This document shows positions 10,621 to 21,529 of a stretch of 64,000 bases of DNA, piece after piece. How positions within the stretch are numbered: position 1 is the first letter of the stretch; the number at the start of each line of letters is the position of its first letter. This DNA is from Caprella mutica. Taxonomy: Eukaryota > Arthropoda > Malacostraca > Amphipoda > Caprellidae. The notes beneath the pieces are model-generated. The model made no database searches. It was not told the origin of the DNA and saw only the letters and a program-made list of their open reading frames with translations. The translations under genes and the position numbers were made by a program. The stretch is taken from positions 1-64,000 of the forward strand of contig CANNZV010001177.1 of the NCBI GenBank assembly GCA_947561585.1. Direction: 5' to 3'.

Positions 10621-10623
10621 TTA

Positions 10624-11190
10624 GGAACAAAAGTGGCCCCATTATAGGTACTCCCCTGAGGCAAAGAAATGTGTTTATTATAGACCGAAAATGTAAAATA
10701 TATTGAACACTATACGAAGAGTAAGCAATTGGTATATTGACTGACTATAATTGTTTTCTTTCTTCATCTCATATTAAAAGATTCAGAAAAAGACAATATT
10801 GTTCATAAGATTTTATTAGTAAAAACATAACAATTTTAGTAATAATTTCATCATTCCATTTCTTACATACCAAATAGTTCTGATGATAATTCATATTATA
10901 AATACCTATTTGGAAATACATCATTGTTAATATGAGATATATGATATATACACTAAAATTATACATATTATTACTAATTAATCACAAATAATCATTACTT
11001 AAAGATGCATTTACATTATGTGCTACTCTATAGAATAGACATGGACTAAATAACGATTTATTTTGCCAATTTATGAACACGAAGATTAACAATAAATATA
11101 TATTTCAAATCATTTAAATAATCATTACTCAATGGTATCTTATATTTCTACTAAAAACTTTTAATTCAAATCTAATTCTAATCTAAGAAG
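10624..11190. other. intergenic, possible 3' end of peptide gene 2
   Basis: AT-rich. On the minus strand an AATAAA near 11058-11063 lies about 140 bp beyond the stop codon of peptide gene 2 and could be its poly(A) signal. Nothing else is seen. Confidence 0.4.
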
Positions 11191-11199
11191 CAAATAATA

Positions 11200-11469
11200 T
11201 TATCCTTGCAGTAAACAGCGCAAATCCTGGTAAAACTCTCCATTTCTTCCTCTTCTTTGGCAGCGCATTCGACGTCTGTTGTTCCTGTTCGGATTGGGGG
11301 CATGGAATCTATTTCTCGGGTTGATAATTCTTCTGCTCCTGTTTGAATTAGAGTTGCTACTTTTCAAAGATGTCATTCCATTTTTTCCAACTGGTGAACA
11401 CATAACCATTGATAGTACCAGTCCCAATAGAACAAGAATATGAATGGTTTGACCGATTGAAAACTTCAT
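11200..11469 (-). CDS. secreted cationic two-cysteine peptide 2 (AMP-like)
   Basis: This 89-residue precursor starts MKFSIGQTIHILVLLGLVLS. The start is set by alignment with the two paralogues. The frame stays open 43 codons further upstream, but that stretch contains the TATA box and leader homologous to the others and is not expected to be translated. Cleavage is likely near VMCS-PV. The spacer is the longest and most diverged of the three (Ser/Asn rich). The core is nearly identical: INPRNRFHAPNPNRNN, RRRMRCQRRGRNGEFYQDLR, CLLQG. Changes from the others include Asp to Asn, Ala to Gly and Arg to Gln. Both cysteines are kept. The role is as proposed for peptide 1. Confidence 0.75.
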   Translation of the reverse strand: MKFSIGQTIHILVLLGLVLSMVMCSPVGKNGMTSLKSSNSNSNRSRRIINPRNRFHAPNPNRNNRRRMRCQRRGRNGEFYQDLRCLLQG

Positions 11470-11574
11470 TATTGTGGTTTCAGCTCTTTCTTCGGATAAG
11501 ATTTTTGCTGCGAGTTGAATTCTTCTTTCTGTTGCTGTCAGATGACTAACTGAGGTGTTAGATACTGAGTTGCT

Positions 11575-11642
11575 ATATTTATACTCAGTTGTGGACAATG
11601 TGGCATTATATATGTAATCGCGAATATAAGACGTTTTTCCCC
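11575..11642 (-). promoter_or_regulatory. TATA box and kappaB-like site, peptide gene 2
   Basis: On the minus strand TATAAATAT (11575-11583) lies about 110 bp upstream of the chosen ATG. GGGGAAAAAC (11633-11642) sits about 50 bp above it. Position and spacing match genes 1 and 3. This is the closest of the three to the GGGRNNYYYY consensus at its 5' half. Confidence 0.5.
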
Positions 11643-11649
11643 AAGGATA

Positions 11650-12474
11650 TGTTGCTAAAATATCTTAACTGACAGAATTATTGAAATATTTGAAGAAAGT
11701 TGCAGAAGTTGCACACATATTTGAATAATATATTGAAACTTAATGACGCGTATATAGTAAATGTTATCTTAGTTATTTTGTTCTCTGATAACTGGAAATG
11801 AATGGGTGTTCGGAAGGGAAGTATTTCGGCTAAATTTTCACCTATTTTTACTGTTTTTCTTTGCTCTGAAAGTTCACAAGTCATCTCTTCAAAAGGTTCG
11901 ATTCGAATTGAACTCTCCCAAATTCTGGAATATTTTGATCTGTGATACTAAAGTTTACTTTATAGTAATAAATTGATAATTACTTTAGTGATATTGTAGG
12001 TAGTCTTGTGATTTCTCAGTCTAATAAATCAAATTATAATTACTTTAGTGCATGCAGACTCTAGAGTCTAGAAGTTCTTTTTTATCACCCGTAACTCAAA
12101 GTAAAATAGTTTAGATACCGTATATGATTAATAATTAATAAAACTCTAAAGTATTACACACTGCGTACCACAATTATGTACTTGCATCAATTTTTAACTC
12201 TAATTCTGTGAGTTTTCAATAACAAATACCTTCACCTATCGAGTTCATCAAAAGTATCTAGACGCTTATCAGTGAACAAAACATGCTAGAAATTCTTCTT
12301 CTTTTTCTTGTGGATATCCTTTAAAAGAAGGCAAACCTCTGGCTTAACAGTTTGCAACCTTCACCATGGTACGACCTCGAGTTAATTTAGCCACACGTAC
12401 AAGGCACGCCAGTGTTCTCAAAAACATCTCGGCATATTTAATGAAAATTACGACAGATTTCTCCCTTACATGAA
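11650..12474. other. no feature seen
   Basis: AT-rich. Weak similarity to the LINE remnant that follows may begin before 12475, but I cannot place it. Confidence 0.4.
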
Positions 12475-13043
12475 ATTATAGAATAGTCACACCTTGTTAA
12501 ATTTTTGGGTATCGTAAATTCATGATTAGCGACAAATTAAATTTTTCTTTTCATGTTCAAAGGTATCTCAAAAATTTCTTGTAGCTCATGAATGCTTATC
12601 AGGCTGAGAGAATTTGTACCATTTGTATACATAAATCAATTTACAATGCCTTAATCCATCCCTACATAAATTATAGAATAGAATTTTGTACAGTGACTTC
12701 AACTATGTAAGAAATGAGATCATTTTTTTTCAGAAAAGAGTTGTTTGAGTAATATTTTTTTGAATTATAACAAACATAGAAGTATTTACTTAATTCGAAT
12801 GGAATTTTTGCCTGTTGATTAAAATATTATATATTCATTTAGTATTGCTTCGTATATTTATCGAACACTTAATATAGGAGATTTTTATTCTAGTTTAAAA
12901 GTAAGTTACGAACTGTAGAAGATCAACATTGTTATTCAACACGTAAACGTAAATGTCTTTTGCTTCCTAGGTTAAATTTATAACTATTTCTCTTATTCAT
13001 TGGGCTGGTGTTAAGATATGGAATGAAATTACTGATACCATTG

Positions 13044-13220
13044 AGAGCCGTATACACGCAGGGTTTTTAAAGTCTTTCCACCAGACTTTTTGCTAAGCTC
13101 CTCCTATTTTTTCCACGAGAATATAAAACTACAACTAAAATAAATAATCATTATATCGTTTTTTCTTATATTCTCGTCGAAAAAATAGGAGGAGCTTAGC
13201 AAAAAGTCTGGTGGAAAGAC
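13044..13220. mobile_element. PIF/Harbinger-like MITE, copy 2 (right end lost)
   Basis: It begins AGAGCCGTATACACGCAGGG and has both inner arms of the family, but it stops at GAAAGAC just before copy 3 begins. Together with copy 3 it interrupts the LINE remnant. Confidence 0.65.
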
Positions 13221-13226
13221 CCTTTA

Positions 13227-14215
13227 AGGGCAGTACACACGTAGGGTTTTTTCAGTCTTTCCACCAGACTTTTTTCTCCGCTTTTCCACCAGACTTTTGA
13301 TTCAAAAGTCAATAGCGTCCACACGTGGATTGACTTTTGAATCTCGTGGATTTACATGTCGTGCAATTAACTACTCATATCGACGACATAAGCCCTCCTC
13401 TATTTTTTCAAACTAGGTAACTAACCTAGGTAGTTAGTAACTTTTAATTACCTAGGATAGTTAAAATTACTAATTACCTGGGTTAGTTATTTACTAATTA
13501 TATAGGTTAGTTACTTTTACCTAGATTAATTAATTACTAGAGAGCTACCTACCTAGATTACTAAGATTATTTAGTTACTATTTAACTTAGTTTGATAATT
13601 TTTATGAAGTTTATTACAATATTTAGTAATAAACTAACCGAGATTATTCTCGCTTCATTTGATTTAATGATTTATCTAATCCACTCAACAAATGTAATTT
13701 AGCTTTTATATAAAGTTTAGGTAAAAATATCAACGTATAGGTACTAGGTACAATATGTATTGCGTTATAATAAATAAAATAAAGGTATTAGCTAATAGGT
13801 AATATGTTGAAATAAATAAAATAAAGATAGTAATATTTATTTTACTAAATATACTATACTAAAAAAAAGTTCAAAGAATCATAACTAGGTATTATCAATT
13901 TTACTGGCAGTCTTTTATGAAAAAGAAAATATGAGAATTCTTTACCTCAAAGGTAAACAAATGAATGGAGCAAAGTTTGTCTAAAAATGAACACCAATCC
14001 AGTTATTATATGTACAATATATTTTATGAGTTGACAGTAGCTATACGAAGATTTACAAAATTGCACCTCTTGATTGGGGGAAAATAATAGAACATGTAGG
14101 TTGTTGAAAAGTCTCGGACTTTCGGTGCAAAATTTAAGTCTCGTGGAAAAAGTGGGAGGAGCTTAGCAAAAAGTCCGGTGGAAAGACTGAAAAAACCCTA
14201 CGTGTGTACGGCCCT
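13227..14215. mobile_element. PIF/Harbinger-like element, copy 3 (989 bp)
   Basis: It runs from AGGGCAGTACACACGTAGGG to an inverse end GTGTGTACGGCCCT, with TTA at 13224-13226 and 14216-14218. It is longer than copy 1 because of an ~800-bp AT-rich interior (CTAGGTAATTA-like words) with no transposase. Confidence 0.75.
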
Positions 14216-14612
14216 TTAGAGATTATTCTTCAGTTTTATCATTCAGGAAAAATCTTGAAATATCTTTTTTGAGCAGTTGAGTGTGTCACATGAAATTTAA
14301 AAACAATAAATAAGTTTATGATATTCTCCACTTGTTCCTTAATTTGTGTATAGTTTGTCGTTATTTTAGTTTTGTTAAGATGTTAGTTTTTGTTAGTTTT
14401 TTGCCTAAAACGATTGCCTATATATTAACATAAATCACATGTGTAAAACTTTTGCATTAGTGTATAAATTATAGCGAAAGCTATTTCGGGCCTAAAATTC
14501 CACTTCTATTTCTGGTTATTGATCGTTTAATAATATATAGATCATATATTTTACTCCGAAATATATTCAATGGTAAGGAGTTTTAGTTGAAATAAATAAA
14601 TAAATATTTTGA

Positions 14613-15350
14613 CAAGGAAGTTGAAGTTGAAAAAAGAAACTATGCAATTACCAAAATGGTTAAAATTTTCTTACTATTACGTAAATCACTTCAAAGTATT
14701 AAATGTCCGCAATTGATGAAAGATATTTCTTTAGCAAATGTACCAAGTCTCTATAATTTCCATTGAAATTTATCTTAATTAGAACAGTAAAACTCATTTG
14801 GATAAAATTGTTGCACGAAGTGTAGGTATGTGATATAAAAGATTTTTTAAATCCACATTTCCTACCATCTTCACGATTTTATTTAAAAAAAATTTCACTG
14901 AGTTTCATAAAGATCGAAGATGTGAAATATTTTCATATGATGTGAAATTACTTGATATAACTATCAATAAATGTAGATAAATAAAAAAAAATTAATTTTC
15001 AATATTTTATTTATCGATAAAAAACATTACGCATTTTGCATTTATCCACCTTATTCATATATAATATATCAAATAGTTCAGTTGTCATTATATAATACAA
15101 CACAATATTAATAAATAACTAACATGTTATTATGAAAATTATCTAAATAATATTGATATATTTACATTATGTACTTTTTAAAAATATGCAAAAATATACA
15201 AGATTCATATTGACTAAATTACGATTTGGTTGTAAAGTCCTGCACTACTTTAACTGAAACATTAACATATACTTAACAAAATAATAATAATAATAAGGAC
15301 TTAATGATTAAATGTTTACCAAAACATATACTTAACATCTAATCATCTGA
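14613..15350. other. no feature seen
   Basis: AT-rich. On the minus strand AATAAA words near 15010 could serve as a poly(A) signal for peptide gene 3. Confidence 0.4.
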
Positions 15351-15355
15351 TAAAA

Positions 15356-15610
15356 TTATCCTCGCAGCAAACAGCGTAAATCCTGGTAAAACTCTCCATT
15401 TCTTGCTCGTCTTTGACAGCGCATTCGACGTCTGTTGTTCCTGTTCGGATTGGGGGCGTGGAATCTATCTCTCGGGTTGATAATTCTTTGCCGTGTTATT
15501 TGGACACGATTGGTACCTTGTTCGACAGGTGTGCTGATTACCATTGAGAGCATCAGCCCTAGTAGAACAAGAATGGGAAGGGTTTGGCCAACTGAAAACT
15601 TCATCTTCAA
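15356..15610 (-). CDS. secreted cationic two-cysteine peptide 3 (AMP-like)
   Basis: This 84-residue precursor begins MKMKFSVGQTLPILVLLGLM; the second Met matches the start of the other two and may be used instead. The signal peptide is likely cut near VIS-TP. After a short spacer (VEQGTNRVQITRQ) comes the core, identical to peptide 1: INPRDRFHAPNPNRNN, RRRMRCQRRARNGEFYQDLR, CLLRG. The spacer differs strongly from peptide 1 while signal and core hardly change. That is the pattern expected of gene conversion or selection on the core. It is a single coding exon about 4 kb from peptide 2. Confidence 0.75.
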   Translation of the reverse strand: MKMKFSVGQTLPILVLLGLMLSMVISTPVEQGTNRVQITRQRIINPRDRFHAPNPNRNNRRRMRCQRRARNGEFYQDLRCLLRG

Positions 15611-15753
15611 AATTTATTTCCGTTGCAGGTTGAGTTTTTCTTCAAGTTATTTGATATTGCGGGTTTAGCTCCAAAAGTTAATTTCTGTTGCGGGTTGAGT
15701 TCTTCTTGCTATGGCTGTCAGATGCTAACTGAGGTAATATATACAGAGCTGTT

Positions 15754-15813
15754 TTATTTATACTCAGTTGTGAACAGTGCAGCATTATACATGTGAATAT
15801 CAAACGTCTATCC
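15754..15813 (-). promoter_or_regulatory. TATA box and kappaB-like site, peptide gene 3
   Basis: On the minus strand TATAAATAA (15754-15762) is flanked by sequence nearly identical to gene 1. GGGATAGAC (15806-15813 region) occupies the same place as the GGGAAAACC of gene 1 but is a weaker kappaB match. Confidence 0.4.
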
Positions 15814-15819
15814 CAATAG

Positions 15820-16582
15820 AGCGCAAAAGTAATTCACACAATTTTTTCTAAATTCCCAGCCACCGCCTAGTTCAAATCAAGCCTCAAAGGTTATGGAGAA
15901 AAAAAAACTTAAAATACCTAACTAAAAAATGTCTAATCATATCGAAAGTTATAGGATTTTGTTTTCGAAAATTTAGATCGTAAAAACTATATATGAACAT
16001 AAGAATGACAATCCTATAATTTGGTAATCCAGTATTAAATGAATAGCAATTAAATATGGTATGAGAAGGTTTTCCAAATTAACTCTTCCTTCATCTGCCT
16101 AACTTATATTACATATTTTTTTATCAGAGATATTATGGGATAACTTTTACATACTTATTTTAACGTATAAATATAGTTGATGGAAATTCATGTTTTATTA
16201 TTATTTGATATAAATCAATCAATTTTTTTCAATAATAAACATACAAAAAATTCAATAAATTTGAGGGAAATTGCATTATAGATTGATATAATATTTTCCC
16301 ATTAATTTTAAGGTTTGTTTACAACTTTAGAACCACAGGAAAAACTTTTTCTCACAGAAAAATGTGAAATTAATTTATTAGCTATATAGTTAAATTAAAT
16401 TTCCGTAATGATACAAAAAAAAAAACAGACACAGTAGATTCCGGGATATCATAAAATGAATACATAAACACAAGAAAGTAAATATTCTTTCAATATTATG
16501 TACCTAATTACAATTCATAATAAATACTGTTATAACTTTAGTTTGCTGTTACAATTAAAAAATAGAATTACTGTTATTATAT
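15820..16582. other. no feature seen
   Basis: AT-rich, with homopolymer A runs. No gene or repeat recognised. Confidence 0.4.
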
Positions 16583-17000
16583 ATAATATTTATTATTTAT
16601 TTATTAAACTCAACACAAAGCAAATTACAGATAATATCAAATGGTATAAAATGAGCAATCCCGTATAAGTTAAAACTTGAGGGATAAAAGTATAAAATAG
16701 GAATAGTTAAAAAGTTGCATTTGGGTTATATACAAAGTAAGAAAATAGTTGACTAGTTAAACAAATGACTATCATTTCTACATAAAATGATCATGGTATT
16801 TTTCCATAATAAAATCTTTGTACAGCTTTTTAAAAAGATAATTAGAAATTTGTAATGTTAAAAAAGTGGGGGATTCATTAAAAAGCTTGATAGCTTGGAA
16901 AATAGTAGACCGTTTTTCTACTTCTAGTCTAACTGGAGGTAAAATAAATTTAAAAGTTCGTGTATTATAAACTCATGATCAGACAATTGCCACGCGGGAT
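16583..17000 (-). pseudogene. LINE RT C-terminus and 3' tail
   Basis: On the minus strand a frame reads RTFKFILPPVRLEVEKRSTI, then FQAIKLFNESPTF, LTLQISNYLF and KKLYKDFIME, ending HDHFM and TAG at 16778-16780. This is the usual end of an insect LINE polymerase (LP motif, F-x2-AI-x-LFN). A ~170-bp 3' UTR and an AATAAATAAATAA tail (about 16583-16612) follow. The 5' part is missing. Confidence 0.6.
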
Positions 17001-17840
17001 AGAATTCTATACAACTATAGTTCGTTTCGTCTATGATATTCTTAATATCTGTGATTTAAATAGATTATTGTCACTACCCAAATTATAATCATTAGGGTGG
17101 TAATTGTCCTAGCACCATATAAACTATGGCGTTCTGTCTTTTTTTGAATAATTAACGTTATGATTGATAAATTCTCTGCGTATATCATCATATGTACACA
17201 TACTATATAATATTATTAAGAATAAGCTAATAAAATTAGATTACAAATTCTTTCTAGAACTGACATAACATAAAAACGTTTTTTCCCACTTGTGTTCAAT
17301 ACCCACTGTGGGATTTCCCACAAAGTCCTAATTAATTCCCTCAATACTGAGGCTCATTGTTCTAATGTGACTCAGAAGTGTGATTGCACTCTCATATTGC
17401 GCACTTCTTTCTTCTTTTGTTTTAAACGGTATTTTCCATTAAATAACCAAAACTTTTGATTCCTATAAATAATAAATCACAGTAAAAAATATTTTTCATA
17501 TATTAATCAGTATAGGAAAATAAAATTGCGATGTTGAGTTACGTAGTTAAATAAATGTAGGTATACAATAATTTACGCATTTACTCTAGTTTAGAATTTC
17601 GTATCTGCATTTATTTATTGTGTAAGTTTGATAATTACAATTTTTACAGGTTCATGAATGCAGAAAAGCTACTTCCTCATAACTTAGGATGTAATATTTT
17701 AAAATAAGATCATATGAATTATAAAATGTTCAGGAAAGATGATGCAAAAAAATTATAAATTTGAATTGCATTGCATTTGAAAAAAAAAATCTTCTGCATC
17801 AAATTTGACTGATCACGAAAATAAAAATGGATGAATGAAG
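17001..17840. other. no feature seen
   Basis: AT-rich. TTAGGGTGGTAATTGTCCTA near 17091 resembles the left end of the 3396-8019 element but has no partner here. CATGAATGCAGAAAAGCTAC near 17654 recurs, slightly changed, near 38190. Confidence 0.35.
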
Positions 17841-18334
17841 TGGAGCGGCAACGCAGGTAATTCCCACGCACCTGGAATGTGCGGGCATTACCCCGTACCC
17901 CCCTTATCTCCAAAACTATTTGGTAATTTAAATTTCTGTTTACGGCATTGGAAAGAAAAGGTTTTCAACCCTCAGGACAAATAATATTATCCATGTTAGA
18001 TTTCAGTAAGTATTTAAAAATATTCTTTAAATAGGACACTATAAAATTATGCACCAAACATTTGCATTCGTAAAATCAGATAATTTTGCAAGATTTGCTG
18101 CAGAATCCACAATTCTCAATCAAATTTGTGACATATTATAGGTTAATTAGCGTACTTTAATATACTACCTACTTTTTTTTTCAGTTCAGCCAAAAATTGA
18201 CTACATGGCAACAAAGTAGTGCGGGGTTTTGCCCGGCATGAAAAAAATATGCAGGGCATTATTCCGTACTTTTACAGTACTATAAAATGTTGAATTATCA
18301 GCATGATAAGATATAATAACCGTAGATAATTGTG

Positions 18335-18430
18335 TAGCGTGTATGCATACTGTGTGCAGTGTGAATACATAGTGTGTAGTGTGTATACATACAGTGTGTA
18401 GGGTGTGTACATACAGTGTGTAGTGTATGT
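18335..18430 (+). repeat. GTGTGTAGTGTATACATACA tandem repeat
   Basis: About three copies of a ~30-bp unit (AGTGTGTAGTGTGTATACAT type). Confidence 0.7.
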
Positions 18431-18579
18431 GCGAAAAGATGCCAGCCTAAACTTTTATTATGCATGAGTATTTATGCACTAACAAAAAACGTAATATAAA
18501 ATAAACTCTTGTCTGTAACGTGAATCTGACTTCGCAGAAATGAACTTAAACTATTTTCTGATTTTTGTGCAACATTTAA

Positions 18580-19677
18580 AGGTCCCTTCCAAGCAAATTT
18601 TTTTATTGCTTAAATCAACGAGGCTAATGTTTCTTATCATTTTACTGCAAACCCCATAAAATTTGATAGCATATTTATAATTTTATATGCTTTTGAAGAT
18701 TTTTATAATCCAAACTCTACAAAACCTACTGTACTTCCGACTTTCTAGTTTTCAGTCTGAAGAAGAAGAATGTACACCATTTGTTTTGATTGTCAACTAG
18801 GTATTTGGTTTAATAAATCTATTTATTATTCGTTTAAAGGTTTAAATTTGAATAAACTTATTATAGAAACGTTTATATACTTTTAGAAACAATTATTATC
18901 TTAAAAGAAGGCCAAAAACGCATTGTTTGTTTAAAAATCTAAATTTAAAATCAAAACAAAGAGTGTACAACACAGTACATAGAATAGTATAGTACCCCAG
19001 TTACATGTATTATTCATATTTATTCTCGGTAGGCTGTGACGTCATGTATGTAAACAAGAGGTCACGTCATAGTAAACAGAATTGTTGTGGGTCACGTGGA
19101 ATAGAAAATTAAGATGGCGGCCAACGCGACCGATCTGACTAATGATCTAATTATCTTGAATAAATCGTCTTCTTCAAGACTAAATTTTTTTTACTATTTT
19201 GGGTGTAAAAAGACCAGTAGCAATTTCATCAACAGTCATTTTTTAATTTTCGTCCGTATGACTATAAAGATTGGATAATAGCATGCGGTAATGTGGAATT
19301 AAAAAAAATATCACCGAAAACGTTATTTAACAAAGGTTGGGTGTGTTGCAGCCATCTTTTGTGTTTGTACTGTACGTACAAACGTACGCACCATTGTTGA
19401 CATGTGACGTCACAGCCTACCGAGACACGCGTAATATCCCCCCTATAGCTCTGGGATACTATATATTCTCTGTACTGTGGTGTACAATCTTCTTTCTCAG
19501 CGTCAGGTTGGAGATTCGCTCTATTGTTGCTCACAGAGTGTTAAAAAACTTTAAAAGCAAATAATAAAATATATACTGAACCGAATTGTATGCGGTTTGC
19601 GGAATAATGATCGTAGACCTTAGTTCTATAATATTATGTAATAAACTCATTTTTTTCACGGAGCCTGGAGAGGACCT
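18580..19677. mobile_element. TTAA-flanked MITE, copy 2 (interrupted)
   Basis: The termini are AGGTCCCTTCCAAGCAAA and, at the right on the minus strand, AGGTCCTCTCCAGGCTCC, with TTAA at 18576-18579 and 19678-19681. It is the inverse of 3496-4068. Without the 18971-19479 insertion and its duplication it is about 580 bp, like copy 1 (573 bp). A TTAA target is typical of piggyBac-type elements, but no transposase is present. Confidence 0.75.
18971..19479 (+). mobile_element. THAP-encoding P-like element, copy 1 (509 bp)
   Basis: It runs from CACAGTACATAGAATAG to its inverse GAATATATAG-type end, terminating GTACTGTG. Perfect 8-bp duplications GTGTACAA lie at 18963-18970 and 19480-19487. The related MITE at 3496-4068 has the undivided target AGTGTACAATCT (as read on its minus strand), a paralogous empty site. 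A 16-bp subterminal inverted repeat (GTAGGCTGTGACGTCA) lies inside each end. The plus-strand reading frame starting MAANATDLTNDLIILNKSSS is homologous to the THAP-like exon at 44548-44835. Here one zinc-ligand Cys is Phe and one T is missing from a T run, so the frame is broken. Confidence 0.75.
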
Positions 19678-20231
19678 TTAAAGTATATTTTAACTCATAA
19701 TAACTTTTTCGTAGTAGTGAAATTATGTGCGATTTATAATTTCAGGTGGCTCAATATTATATTTTCAGGAGCCTCTTAACTTTCATAGGTATTACTCGTT
19801 CACACACATGACGCTGTTTCCAAGTGTTGTACTAGCGTACTTTTAACATCGTTTCTAAGAGTTTAGAAGCTGCTCTTTATGATTGTGTAATCCAAATTTG
19901 GATTGATCTATTAGTTTCCAAGTTAATATGGGTGCAGGCCATTAACCTGCGATGCAGGATATTGCCTGAAGTGGTGCAGGGCATTATTCCGCAGTGCGGG
20001 ATAATGCCCTGAATGGTGCGGGATTAATGCCCGGTTTGCTAGGGTAGTAATTTTTTAGAAAAAGTTGAATATCTATTTACTCATTGATCATAGGGCTAAG
20101 CCGTTTTGAATGTATAAAATAAGTGACTCCTTCTTTCTTTTGCATCTTACAGATCTTCTCTTTCTGTAATACTTTTAGAGATAATTGGACTTGTTCACTA
20201 AGTGCGGGGCAATGCCCGCGTTGACGCTACC
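19678..20231. other. GC-rich palindromic words at the right end of the 17841-20231 element
   Basis: Words such as GGTGCAGGGCATTATTCCGC and GTGCGGGATAATGCCCTG occur as near-palindromes in tandem (19935-20035). I see no gene. Confidence 0.5.
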
Positions 20232-20480
20232 TAATAATTGATGAAAATTCATATATTTTAATTGTGAGACATGAAAATATATTTATTGTGGATATGTGAG
20301 TCACTCAAATCAAATTATTTGACTATTCAATTAGGGATAAATTTAGTAAACAGTTTAAAATGGTAAATTTAATGCTATATACAAGAAGTACAGTGTAATT
20401 GTATATTGACAATAAGCATTGTAATACTATAAAAGATATATTAGTGATCTATGTGAAGAAAGTACATTTAGACATTTATA

Positions 20481-20634
20481 GGGTAAGTTCTGAGATATCG
20501 AACGGTTCCACATTTTCGATCATATGTAAAAAAAAATGAGTATTGAATATTATTTAACTTATATAAGTAACATTATATATTTGTTTCTAATATAATCAAT
20601 AAAGTGGAAATGTCCGATAGCTCAGAACCTACCC
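20481..20634. mobile_element. palindromic MITE (GGGTAAGTTCC family), copy 2
   Basis: Left arm GGGTAAGTTCTGAGATATCG. On the minus strand the right arm is GGGTAGGTTCTGAGCTATCG. Both run into a TTCCAC-T-TT-C/TGAT block. It is the same family as 6624-6783. Confidence 0.65.
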
Positions 20635-20639
20635 CATAA

Positions 20640-21529
20640 CCTCCCAAGGGAAAAGTTATGGTAGAATCATAAAATGCTAACTGGGATCCCCTCTTAATCT
20701 TCTTTGTACCCACCATAACTTTCTACCTGGGCTCATAGAGGTTATTTAGTACATAGATCATTAATTTTTAACACCCTTTAAACCTACTTACTATTTCTCT
20801 TAATTTTTTATTGCAATTCTAAGGCATTAGATAGTTAATTAATAGTAAGCTTGTGACAATATGCTTTTAAATTGATAGATCTTAAGAATATCACAGACGA
20901 AATGAAATGGTATCGAATACTATATACCGCAAGTGTAGAACGATTCAGTTCTGTTTAATTCTCTCCTTCTATGCTGTTTCGGGATCTATGATTTTAAAAG
21001 CATATATATCACAAATCTAATTATTATATATAATTTGAGCATAATTACACTGCAATTATATAACGAACAAATTTATTTATATAACATTTGATTAATAATT
21101 AAAAATCTGAAAAATAACAATTGAAAAAGAATTTAAAAACATATTACTATTAAAACTATAAATAGTGTATAAACATCATTATGAATAAAATAAAATATAT
21201 AACATTTAATTTAAATAATATTATACAAATAGTTATTTTTCACTAAAATTATTTTGAATAATTCATTTTATCTAAGAAATTTAATAAAAATGAGTAAAAC
21301 CAGAATAATCATACATTGTAATTGAATAAATATAATTAAACAAAACTCTTAAAACAATTGAAATCATGTTAACAATAATGATCATAAATGGTTATTTATT
21401 ATCATTATTAATGAATTAATTAATATAAACACAACAATGAACTAAATTGTAATTGAAAATCGTAAACTCTAAGATAAAACAAAAATACAATATATTTTTA
21501 ATGATAAAATCACTGCGTTAATAGACCAG
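20640..21529. other. no feature seen
   Basis: Very AT-rich sequence with many ATTAAT/TATAAT words. No gene or ordered repeat recognised. Confidence 0.4.

Larger units (their letters stand above)
12475..14612 (+). pseudogene. decayed LINE RT 3' half, split by Harbinger-like MITEs
   Basis: Fragments in shifting frames follow the usual order of a non-LTR reverse transcriptase C-terminus. A VKFLGI-like block and DKLNFSFHVQ are near 12490-12570. NALIHPYINYRIEFC lies near 12640-12690 and QKRVV near 12740. CYSTRKRKCLLLPRLN is near 12930-12970 and IHWAGVKIWNEITDT near 12995-13040. After the interruption (13044-14215) DYSSVLSFRKNLEISFLSS ends in a stop near 14280. A non-coding tail ends in AAATAAATAAATAAAT at about 14612. 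Several frameshifts and stops make it dead. Confidence 0.65.
17841..20231. mobile_element. TIR element with GC-rich palindromic subterminal repeats
   Basis: The left end TGGAGCGGCAACGCAGGTAA is the inverse of the right end (minus strand GGTAGCGTCAACGCGGGCAT), about 24 of 30 bases alike. GC-rich words of the type GCGGGCATTATCCCGC recur near both ends (17875-17900, 18215-18270, 19935-20035, 20200-20220) in an otherwise AT-rich setting. These are likely subterminal transposase-binding repeats (inference). The interior holds a nested MITE pair at 18580-19677 and no transposase. Confidence 0.55.
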
